Part shown: positions 23,544-30,046 of the stretch, one piece after another
How the letters are laid out: each line of letters opens with the position of its first letter
How positions within the stretch are numbered: the stretch's first letter is position 1
Origin: a virus
Length of the DNA stretch: 45,209 bases
Direction: 5' to 3' (one strand)
Virus record (IMG/VR): IMGVR_UViG_3300029787_000080
Location: 5,901-51,109 of that record
The notes under the pieces: generated by a model
The model's input: the letters and a program-made list of their open reading frames with translations, nothing else
Told to the model about the DNA's origin: nothing
Databases searched by the model: none
Translations under genes and position numbers: made by a program

Positions 23544-23785
23544 CAAAAGTCCCAGAAGTTATTCGCCACGGCGGCAGCAATGATTAGGATTGCTATCCCC
23601 CATAAGCGTTGATCCAACCGATCGAGCTTTTTCTCTATCAATGTTTCGAGACGCTTGATCCGTCCGTCTACACGGCCAAATTTTTCGTCCACCTCTTGCT
23701 CGAGCTCTTTGAGTTCGGCTGCTACTTGTTTGATTGTCATTCTCGGAGCTCCCACCCGAGTAACCCTCTCATTGTCGTGTGTCAT
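23543..23785 (-). CDS. Coiled-coil protein with C-terminal membrane helix, 80 residues
   Basis: Residues about 18-60 form a coiled coil (VAAELKELEQEVDEKFGRVDGRIKRLETLIEK), followed by a single membrane helix (LWGIAILIIAAAVANNF). An internal ATG (MTIKQVAA, residue 16) could be the true start. The layout resembles haemolysin XhlA-type proteins, which work with a holin at lysis, and also tail-anchored membrane proteins in general. It sits far from the three-helix holin at 29621. Confidence 0.6.
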   Translation of the reverse strand: MTHDNERVTRVGAPRMTIKQVAAELKELEQEVDEKFGRVDGRIKRLETLIEKKLDRLDQRLWGIAILIIAAAVANNFWDF

Positions 23786-23788
23786 GTG

Positions 23789-24073
23789 TCAGCACTTCCA
23801 TCTTTTCCGTGCCTGTCGCAAACGAGAATTCGGGTCTCTTGCTGCTTTAGGAAACTTTTTCATTTGACCGGCAGAACGCGCGCAAAATGATTTGCGCCGC
23901 TTTGCGTCCTTGCTTCCCTTCTTCACTTTGCCGGTAACGGCGGTCTTCAATTTTGACCCAGGATTGGCGCGGCGATATGCAGCCACGCCAGCCTTTGTCA
24001 TTCCCGCCCCGGCCTTTGTGGGGCGAAAATTCTTCTTGTTTCTGGCTGGCATCTTGTCTTGTTTGCGAGCCAT
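23789..24073 (-). CDS. Basic phage protein, DUF6321-like, 94 residues
   Basis: Start taken at ATG 24073; a TTG upstream is also in frame. The C-terminal two thirds (GAGMTKAGVAAYRRANPGSKLKTA...KRRKSFCARSAGQMKKF...DPNSRLRQARKRWKC) follow a motif widespread in marine phages and some large viruses, which I believe is DUF6321. Two cysteines are conserved in the motif (SFCAR and the final WKC). Net charge is strongly positive. Role unknown; perhaps a DNA-associated virion protein. Confidence 0.68.
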   Translation of the reverse strand: MARKQDKMPARNKKNFRPTKAGAGMTKAGVAAYRRANPGSKLKTAVTGKVKKGSKDAKRRKSFCARSAGQMKKFPKAARDPNSRLRQARKRWKC

Positions 24074-24080
24074 GGATCGC

Positions 24081-24353
24081 CTACCCAAAGAAGCAGGTGA
24101 TCGACGTGAGGTTCGTCAGTGTGCAGTGACACTCACTTTCGAAAAGAATGCCGGTGTCGGGGATGTAGATTTGCTCGTCGACGTTGTCGGCGGCAAAATC
24201 CATATCAAACAAAGTGGCGCCGCCAGACCCGTTCGCGAGAACGAGTCGGGCATTCGCACCACTTGTCGAAACCGTGACAGCCTTGAGGCGGAGACGGCCA
24301 CTTCTGACCGTCCCCGTCGAAGCTCTGCGCACAGCAATAATTGGGCCTGACAT
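24081..24353 (-). CDS. Hypothetical virion protein, 90 residues
   Basis: Strand-rich and neutral: IIAVRRASTGTVRSGRLRLKAVTVSTS, then LFDMDFAADNVDEQIYIPDTGILF and CHCTLTNLTSITCFFG. It lacks a signal peptide. The pattern suggests a small beta-sandwich such as a capsid decoration or tail-tip domain. It follows the 175-residue structural gene closely, with the same direction and base composition. Confidence 0.55.
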   Translation of the reverse strand: MSGPIIAVRRASTGTVRSGRLRLKAVTVSTSGANARLVLANGSGGATLFDMDFAADNVDEQIYIPDTGILFESECHCTLTNLTSITCFFG

Positions 24354-24365
24354 GGTGCCCTCCTA

Positions 24366-24893
24366 TTACTGATCAGCAAATGCTGGAGCAGTTGCAGAGA
24401 CGACGCTGCCCCAGATGTACCAGTTGGTAGCGTCCTTCGCCAAAACGTTGATCTCAAAGAAGCCGGGCAGGTTGAGCTGGAGCTTCGAGTTCGAGCTGCG
24501 GTTCGGTACGACTGTCACGTTATCGGCATTGGTGTCGAGGTGCGCGACCGAACCCAGGAAGAACCGTGTGTTCGAGCCGGAGCTGATGATGACATCATGA
24601 CCGTCGGCGGTAACGCCGCTGTCTGAGATAAATGTGAACTGAGTGCCTGCAGTGAACGTAGTAGGCAACGTGATGATGCGGTCGCCAGATACGTTAGCAA
24701 CAGCCATAACACGGCCGGCATGATCAGCCAGGGTCAAAGCATGTGCAGAGTCGCCAAGGGCTACTGGTGTGTATTGAACGCCGCTTGTGCCTACGAGGAT
24801 GCCGTTAGTGATGGCGCCAGTCGTGGCATTTTTGGTAATGACCCGAAAGCCATTCTCGGATCGTACTGGACCCGAAAAAGTAGTGTTAGCCAT
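24366..24893 (-). CDS. Virion structural protein, 175 residues
   Basis: Starts MANTTFSGPVRSENGFRVI, a beginning shared by many proteins encoded next to capsid genes in marine phages. The body is all-beta (AGTQFTFISDSG, HDVIISSGSNTRFFLG, NSKLQLNLPGFFEINV, WYIWGSVV), consistent with a decoration or head-fibre protein. It lies just beyond the terminator that follows the major capsid gene, so it can be expressed at a lower level. Confidence 0.62.
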   Translation of the reverse strand: MANTTFSGPVRSENGFRVITKNATTGAITNGILVGTSGVQYTPVALGDSAHALTLADHAGRVMAVANVSGDRIITLPTTFTAGTQFTFISDSGVTADGHDVIISSGSNTRFFLGSVAHLDTNADNVTVVPNRSSNSKLQLNLPGFFEINVLAKDATNWYIWGSVVSATAPAFADQ

Positions 24894-24995
24894 TTCATAC
24901 TCCTGTCGTGGCCAGTGTCGGAAAATCCGTCAGGATATGACACAGCATACAAGAATATCTGGAAACCTACAAGTTATAGCGTAAGACATAAAAAA

Positions 24996-25023
24996 CGAGG
25001 GGCGATCCGAAGACCGCCCCTCG
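24996..25023 (-). terminator. Intrinsic terminator behind the major capsid gene
   Basis: On the minus strand the arms CGAGGGGCG / CGCCCCTCG pair around a loop region containing TTCG and are followed by TTTTT. It splits the structural operon: capsid genes upstream, small basic, neck and tail genes downstream. Confidence 0.88.
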
Positions 25024-25066
25024 CAGGTTCTTAGGGAAAACGCGCATGTTGCTAACACGTTAATCC

Positions 25067-25981
25067 TTATGCTGCACCAGGTGATCCGAAAACGCAACGA
25101 GGATCTGAGAATCCGAAGCTATAACGCTCACGAGCCTTATAGCGCATGTTGCCAGTATCAAAATCACCGTCCATGCCGGTCTGCATAGCAAGACGCTCGA
25201 AGTGCTTAAAGCCGTTCGGGCTGTCTGTCTTGATGAAGAACGCATCCGTGTCAGTCAGGAAGTCGTTGACGACATAACCATCAGGCAGCATGCCCATGGA
25301 CTTCAGTGCGTTGACATCATTGTCAGCAGTTCCGACACGAAGGTTGGACACAAGCAGACGCTCTGCAACGAATTGCAGTTGACGTGGGATGATCAGCTTG
25401 CGGCCGGTCAAAGCCACAATCATGCCACGCTCGTCCACGAAACCTGCGATGCTGATCAGAGCGTCTTCGAGAGAAGTCTCGTTGAGGTCTGCTGCAACAG
25501 AAGGTTCGTTCGCGAAAACGTCACCGGTGGTCAGCGGGTGATCGGTAGCACACAGAGCAACGCCGTCACCGCCAGCAGAAGCGCCGGCTGTAAATGCGTT
25601 GTTCAGAATGGTTGCTGCCTTGACCTGCTTGGTGTGCGCCATAGACCGGGCAAGTGCCTTCGTATAGCGAGCGCCAAGGCGGTCATACAAGTTGTCTTCA
25701 ACACTTTCTTCCGTCAGCGCGAAGCCCATGGCGATAGTTTCGTGGTTATACCGTGAGGTATATGCCTCGACTGCGTCGTCATAGGTAATGCTGGCGCCTT
25801 CCTGCTTTGTTGGAGCAGCTCCGAAACCGGATAACATGACTTCTTCTTCGAATGCTCGATCCGAAGTTTCAGTGTCGAAGATTTCTGCGTGCTGGTTTTC
25901 GTAGCGCGCATACTCGAGTCCAAAGAGAGCGTTGAGACCAGGCTCAAGTTCTTTGGCTAGTTGTGCTCTAGATATAGCCAT
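25067..25981 (-). CDS. Major capsid protein, Mu gpT-like HK97 fold
   Basis: 304 residues. The central stretch (RSMAHTKQVKAATILNNAF...GGDGVALCATDHPLTTGD) is the hallmark of Mu gpT-like major head proteins, and DERGMIVALTGRKLIIPRQLQFVAERLL is typical of the HK97-type P domain. An N-terminal helix replaces a long scaffolding domain, consistent with the separate scaffold gene upstream. It assembles the icosahedral shell. A strong terminator follows, and a decoration-like gene precedes it. Confidence 0.88.
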   Translation of the reverse strand: MAISRAQLAKELEPGLNALFGLEYARYENQHAEIFDTETSDRAFEEEVMLSGFGAAPTKQEGASITYDDAVEAYTSRYNHETIAMGFALTEESVEDNLYDRLGARYTKALARSMAHTKQVKAATILNNAFTAGASAGGDGVALCATDHPLTTGDVFANEPSVAADLNETSLEDALISIAGFVDERGMIVALTGRKLIIPRQLQFVAERLLVSNLRVGTADNDVNALKSMGMLPDGYVVNDFLTDTDAFFIKTDSPNGFKHFERLAMQTGMDGDFDTGNMRYKARERYSFGFSDPRCVFGSPGAA

Positions 25982-25994
25982 TTATCACTCTCCC

Positions 25995-26660
25995 TTAGAT
26001 ACCGAGGTTAATCTTGCCAATACCACTCGAGGTTGCATCGCCGTCACCGCCGAAGTTACCAACCGCATTGAAGTGGTTATTGAAACGAACAATCAGGGGA
26101 ATGCCCCCTGCGGTGAAGTCGCTGTTCTCAACGTCTTCTTGCCAGCCCATGATACGAAGTGGCAGCGTCTGCGTCGTTGCGATACTGCCCACGGCCAGTT
26201 TTGCCGAAGAGATGCCAGTGGTATCGCTTCCGCTTTGAGCCTCGCCAAAAGGTGCGTTTGCAAAAACTGCTGCACGCGCGCCTGCTTCGTTCGTGAGGGT
26301 TGCGTCAGATGTGATTGCGAACAACTGATGAGGATCGTCATAGACGAACGCCTTGATCGGGAAGTTCGAATCTGCACCTGATCCTTGCCAAGTGTTGGAA
26401 AACTTAGGTTTTCCGTCTACCGATGAGATAAACTCACAGCCGTAGAAGACGCCAACAAAAGGAACAATTCCACCATTCGCATTGCCTGGACGGTCAATAA
26501 ACCCTGTAGAAAGAGGGATAACCGGCATGCCTTGGTAGATTTTGTTCGTATTTCCATTGGCAATCTCGTACTTAGTATAAGTTCCCACACCGTGATTCAT
26601 GGGCGCGCCGCTCATCTTGGCGATCGGACGCATCCCAAAAGCGACATTTGTATTCGCCAT
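25995..26660 (-). CDS. Capsid-associated virion protein, 221 residues
   Basis: Begins MANTNVAFGMRPIAKMSGAP and is all-beta (GMPVIPLSTGFID, FVGVFYGCEFIS, FPIKAFVYDDP). Proteins with this start are encoded directly before the gpT-like capsid gene in many marine phages, which suggests a decoration protein or a second shell component. The spacing to the capsid gene is 13 bases, so the two are likely made together. Confidence 0.66.
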   Translation of the reverse strand: MANTNVAFGMRPIAKMSGAPMNHGVGTYTKYEIANGNTNKIYQGMPVIPLSTGFIDRPGNANGGIVPFVGVFYGCEFISSVDGKPKFSNTWQGSGADSNFPIKAFVYDDPHQLFAITSDATLTNEAGARAAVFANAPFGEAQSGSDTTGISSAKLAVGSIATTQTLPLRIMGWQEDVENSDFTAGGIPLIVRFNNHFNAVGNFGGDGDATSSGIGKINLGI

Positions 26661-26689
26661 GGTGTTATCACTCCAATTTTACTCGGAGG

Positions 26690-27151
26690 CTACTTGTTGC
26701 CGCCCCCGAAAGTTACACGAGACTGCCTATCGTTGAAGATAGGCATTGAGGGGTGCTGTTCCCTCATAAGATTTTCATCAACGGCTTTGAGTTGTTGGCG
26801 GGACTGCTCCCGGTAGTGTTCAGTTCTTTCCTCGACCGTCTCTACTGGCATGCGACACAGGATCAGCCCCCCTACGCCAATGCAGCCAGCATATTTACCC
26901 TCTTCGAGAGTAGGATAACGACCTACCATCTCAGGATACTCGTCGGCCCTGACGGGCTCCCAACCTTCACGCAGTTTGGCAAACACGTTGGATTTATCGT
27001 CCTCGCCGCGAATAGCGGTTCGGATCCACCTGTGCTTGTAACCCTCTGGCGGTTCAGGTGCGTCCAAAGAAGATGGTGGTGCCCAAGGCTTCCGGCGTTG
27101 GGTCTTTGCGCGAGATTCGCTCTCACGAGGCGTTCTAGGAGAAGCTGTCAT
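26690..27151 (-). CDS. Conserved phage protein of unknown role, 153 residues
   Basis: N-terminal third basic and disordered (ESRAKTQRRKPWAPPSSLDAPEPPEGY). A compact core follows (HRWIRTAIRGEDDKSNVFAKLREGWEPVRADEYPEM), then a helical tail. I recall similar proteins between scaffold and capsid genes of other marine phages. It may assist capsid assembly, but nothing in the sequence names a function. Confidence 0.6.
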   Translation of the reverse strand: MTASPRTPRESESRAKTQRRKPWAPPSSLDAPEPPEGYKHRWIRTAIRGEDDKSNVFAKLREGWEPVRADEYPEMVGRYPTLEEGKYAGCIGVGGLILCRMPVETVEERTEHYREQSRQQLKAVDENLMREQHPSMPIFNDRQSRVTFGGGNK

Positions 27152-27155
27152 GACT

Positions 27156-28055
27156 CTAGTCCTTTACATGTGCTGCGTATTGCTCTGGGGTTACTCCCAG
27201 ACGTTTTGCAATGGCGAGCTGTGAGGCGTTGAGTTTCACAGTTCTGCGCCCCTTTTTGGCTCCAGCTCTTGAAGCTGATGCCCCAGCAGAAGCGACACTG
27301 GGTGCTGCGGCCGTCGGTTTTGCTTCTTCAAACTTATGAGGAAACGCTTCACGAACGGCCTTATCCAATGCAGTATAATAATCCTCTGTTTTTGGATCAA
27401 GTCCCATCTTTTTGGTTAAGGTGTTATGAATGCCATAAGCTGCATATGTCATGGCGTCATCTTCACCAAACCAGGTGTTTTCTTCTGCCCACCTGCGAGC
27501 TCGAGGATCGACCGGCTGTGGGGCGGTTTGCTGCTGTGGAGCCACAGGCGCTTCCTCTGGTGCCGCCTGTCGTTCCTTGTTGTGCTTGACCGCTTCTTCA
27601 TGCCGAGCCTGATCGAGTGATAGACGTGAGATCTTCTGCGTTGCCGCCATCAAGGCTTCAGCGTCACCATCCTCGTGAGCTTTTTCGAACTCCTTCTTTG
27701 CGGCTTCCATGGCAGATTCAACACGACTGCCAAACTCGCCGACAAAACTCTCATCGAGCTTCTCGACTTTGGCACGCAGTTTGTCGTTCTGCTTCTTTAC
27801 GGATTCTGCGAAAGTGATCGCCTCGTTCTTCTGGCGCTCTTCTTCACGCATGCGGCTCGTCAGCTCGTTGATGCGCGTCTGGACGCCCTTAGAGTACTCC
27901 TCAAGCTCGTCCTTGGACTTTTCTGCCGGTTGCGTTTCTTCTGCGGCGGCCTCTTCTGGAGAGGCTTCTACTTGCTCTTCGCCTGCATCCAGTTCGATCT
28001 CTTGAACGCCGTCGTCCTCAACGACCTCTTCGGCCTTCTTCTGTGCTTCAGCCAT
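27156..28055 (-). CDS. Scaffold-like protein, 299 residues
   Basis: An acidic N-terminus (EEVVEDDGVQEIELDAGEEQ) leads into a long coiled coil (about 45-160), a Pro/Gln linker, a short folded region (RRWAEENTWFGEDDAMTYAAYGIHNTL) and a basic C-terminus (GAKKGRRTVKLNASQLAIAKRLG). This acid-helix-basic layout, together with position between portal and capsid genes, is that of internal scaffolding proteins that guide procapsid assembly and leave afterwards. The basic tail is the usual capsid-binding end. Confidence 0.78.
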   Translation of the reverse strand: MAEAQKKAEEVVEDDGVQEIELDAGEEQVEASPEEAAAEETQPAEKSKDELEEYSKGVQTRINELTSRMREEERQKNEAITFAESVKKQNDKLRAKVEKLDESFVGEFGSRVESAMEAAKKEFEKAHEDGDAEALMAATQKISRLSLDQARHEEAVKHNKERQAAPEEAPVAPQQQTAPQPVDPRARRWAEENTWFGEDDAMTYAAYGIHNTLTKKMGLDPKTEDYYTALDKAVREAFPHKFEEAKPTAAAPSVASAGASASRAGAKKGRRTVKLNASQLAIAKRLGVTPEQYAAHVKD

Positions 28056-28057
28056 GG

Positions 28058-28504
28058 TTATCCACCTATTGCTTTGACGTCATCTGGATCGATGATCGTT
28101 GCGATGATCTCGTCATCGTTGATGATGCGAACCTCCCCGCCCTCGATCTGGAATCTCGAACCGGCATACCGACCAATGCAAACCCAGTCGCCCTCCTTGC
28201 ACCAGGCAGGAGGCCGGAGATTCGCGTCTAGTGATTCACTGAACTTTTCGCGATCCAGGTAGGCCAGTGGCCCTACCTTCAGCACATATGCGACCACGGT
28301 CGCGCGTCCCTCGCGCTCTCGAACGGCGTCAGGGACGTAAACACCACCATCAGTCTTGTCCTTGCCTTGATACGGCATGACAAGAATGCGCCATCCAGTG
28401 GGCTGGGGTAGTCGATCTTTTAGGGATTCGTTTTTGGCCTGTTTTTCGGCAGCTTTCTTGGCCGCGTGCTGCTTAGCAAGATATTCAGGTACTATCAGGC
28501 TCAT
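28058..28504 (-). CDS. GroES-like co-chaperonin
   Basis: 148 residues: an N-terminal helical extension of about 30 residues (EYLAKQHAAKKAAEKQAKN), then a Cpn10 fold (GWRILVMPYQGKDKTDGGVYVPDAV, VVAYVLKVGPLAYL, CKEGDWVCIGRYAGSRFQIEGGEVRIINDDEIIATI). Phage co-chaperonins such as T4 gp31 cap host GroEL so that the large capsid protein folds. The mobile loop region (GGVYVPDAVREREGRA) is present. Its place beside the scaffold and capsid genes supports that role. The start overlaps the 70-residue gene by 20 bases. Confidence 0.85.
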   Translation of the reverse strand: MSLIVPEYLAKQHAAKKAAEKQAKNESLKDRLPQPTGWRILVMPYQGKDKTDGGVYVPDAVREREGRATVVAYVLKVGPLAYLDREKFSESLDANLRPPAWCKEGDWVCIGRYAGSRFQIEGGEVRIINDDEIIATIIDPDDVKAIGG

Positions 28505-28697
28505 CGTCTGATGTGTTTCCTTTTTTCAGCAGGGCCTGAAACTCGTCATATGCGTACCTGAGACCCTGTACTTCAGCCACGCGAGCGCGATAATCTTCGA
28601 AGTCCTTGCAACCACCAGAAGCTATCGAATTACCTACATCTGTCATACGTTGATGTAGAATTTTCCTATAATTGTCCACAAAATGTACAAAGTCCAC
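28485..28697 (-). CDS. Conserved small phage protein, 70 residues
   Basis: Helical: MDFVHFVDNYRKILHQRMTDVGNSI, then GGCKDFEDYRARVAEVQGLRYAYDEFQALLKK, ending in a short acidic tail. The second block resembles a recurrent small protein of marine phages. It is coupled to the GroES-like gene by a 20-base overlap. Function unknown; a small assembly factor is possible. Confidence 0.6.
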   Translation of the reverse strand: MDFVHFVDNYRKILHQRMTDVGNSIASGGCKDFEDYRARVAEVQGLRYAYDEFQALLKKGNTSDDEPDST

Positions 28698-28703
28698 TGT
28701 TTT

Positions 28704-29396
28704 TTACCTTAAAATATCATCTGATTGTAGAAAAAGGTCAGTTGAATCCTCGTCTGGCTGAAGCTGCAGGTCTGGATCAATGCCAAATTCCGGGATTACG
28801 GCCGGTTCTGCGCCCAAGAAGGTCTGCGCTATGCCTATACCGGGCAAAAAACCCAGTGCTTTCTCCGTCAAACCAGCAATCCCCCCTGAAACGTTAGATG
28901 GAGGGGCTTCTGCCACGCCAAAACGAGTCAACATGCCTGGCTCAACACCAAATCTGGTGACTCCTGTGGTCATGTCGCCTCCTACGCGACGTCCGCGCAT
29001 GTCAGTTTCAGCAAACGGACGCATATATCTGTCATATGCCAGTTCATTTAGGCGATTGATCTGACCCGGCGTGTTCGCAAATTGATCTGTGTAGCTCACA
29101 GAGCTAGGATCGAGGCCGAGCACCCTCGTGAAAAAGCCCTCGTTGCCATAAGGATTGGTCTCGGTACGTCCTGTGCGCGCCAAAAAATCGTTAAAAGACA
29201 GAGCTTCGCCGCCGCCGGCTATGTTTCCTTGCTTGTCATAACCCAGACTATCTGATTTTGAGGCATACTGGCCTAGGCCCGTCGCCCTTTCAAATTCGTC
29301 TTGAGTCATACCAGCAAGTTCGTCGCGAACTCGCGTGCGTTCTGAGATTACCGTAGGTGAGCCAGGACCCCCCGAGCTTCTGAATGTAACTGGCAT
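28704..29396 (-). CDS. Hypothetical virion-operon protein, 230 residues
   Basis: Low in hydrophobic clusters and rich in Gly, Pro, Thr and Asp. One recognisable segment (QFANTPGQINRLNELAYDRYMRPFAETDM, about 125-155) is helical; a small-residue stretch (GLTEKALGFLPGIGIAQTFLG) follows, and an acidic end. The start overlaps the stop of the 54-residue gene (TAATG). No family is recognised; probably a minor structural or ejected protein. Confidence 0.55.
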   Translation of the reverse strand: MPVTFRSSGGPGSPTVISERTRVRDELAGMTQDEFERATGLGQYASKSDSLGYDKQGNIAGGGEALSFNDFLARTGRTETNPYGNEGFFTRVLGLDPSSVSYTDQFANTPGQINRLNELAYDRYMRPFAETDMRGRRVGGDMTTGVTRFGVEPGMLTRFGVAEAPPSNVSGGIAGLTEKALGFLPGIGIAQTFLGAEPAVIPEFGIDPDLQLQPDEDSTDLFLQSDDILR

Positions 29397-29560
29397 TATT
29401 TTTTCCTCATTGCCTTACCGGCTCTGGCCTTTTGAACGGCGCGTCCAAGTCTCGCGGATCCGGCGTCCTTCTTCTTGCGCCCTGTCTTGATCAGGTTGGT
29501 GGCCTTCTTCTTTGATATGCCGAGATCTTTGGCGAACTGGGCTATTCTTGGTCTGGCCAT
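29396..29560 (-). CDS. Small basic helix-turn-helix-like protein, 54 residues
   Basis: ATG 29560 behind AGGAGA. The N-terminal half RIAQFAKDLGISKKKATNLI looks like the small helical domain at the N-terminus of translation factor IF2, or a helix-turn-helix; the remainder is Lys/Arg-rich (TGRKKKDAGSARLG..., ending MRKK). Proteins beginning MARPRI and continuing this way recur in marine phages. It overlaps the next start (TAATG). Nucleic-acid binding is likely; whether it regulates or is packaged is unknown. Confidence 0.62.
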   Translation of the reverse strand: MARPRIAQFAKDLGISKKKATNLIKTGRKKKDAGSARLGRAVQKARAGKAMRKK

Positions 29561-29620
29561 ATTTCTTTCTCCTGTTCTCGGCTACTTGCTCGGACGTAGT
29601 CCGATTGTGCATGTCCCACA

Positions 29621-30046
29621 TCATTTTTTCGTCACCATGTTAGAAATCTTCGTCACCAGAGCTGGCGACTTCTCCACAGTGCGTAACGTCCCGAGACCAA
29701 GTAATCCACCCAAAACGGTAAGCAAATGATCCATGTCGAAATCCGGCATGGGAGGTATCGGCTTGCCAGCTATAGCCATACCGAACTCGGTCATGGGCTG
29801 ACCTACGAAATGCCAGGCAAATGCTAATGCACATGTCCAGCCAACCGCAGGGCGCCACCCTCCCTTGAAGACGGAGTTGGATGTTGCTTCCGCCTTGTTG
29901 ATTTCTAACTGCTTAATTGCTAATTCATGGGCCTGATTAGTTGCTAATGTGGCAACTTCGTGGGCGATTTTTGCCTTTTCGTCAGCATCAGGAATGGCTT
30001 TATCTAACAGATTGGTAATCGGCCCGATTAGAGATAGCAGGCTCAT
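29621..30046 (-). CDS. Holin of the three-TM / gene-transfer-release type
   Basis: 141 residues: an N-terminal amphipathic helix (LLSLIGPITNLLDKAI), a coiled region with DEKAKIAHEVATLATNQAHELAIKQLEINKAEA, then FKGGWRPAVGWTCALAFAWHFVGQP and DHLLTVLGGLLGLGTLRTVEK. This matches the holin family first described in gene transfer agents, in which GWRP precedes two membrane helices. It would permeabilise the inner membrane at lysis. No endolysin was recognised next to it. The start overlaps the portal stop (ATGA). Confidence 0.82.
   Translation of the reverse strand: MSLLSLIGPITNLLDKAIPDADEKAKIAHEVATLATNQAHELAIKQLEINKAEATSNSVFKGGWRPAVGWTCALAFAWHFVGQPMTEFGMAIAGKPIPPMPDFDMDHLLTVLGGLLGLGTLRTVEKSPALVTKISNMVTKK

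Noticed and set aside
29415-29624. 69-codon minus-strand frame MMWDMHNRTTS...
   Set aside because: It covers the 54-residue basic protein gene in another frame; that gene has the better ribosome site and a recognisable pattern.
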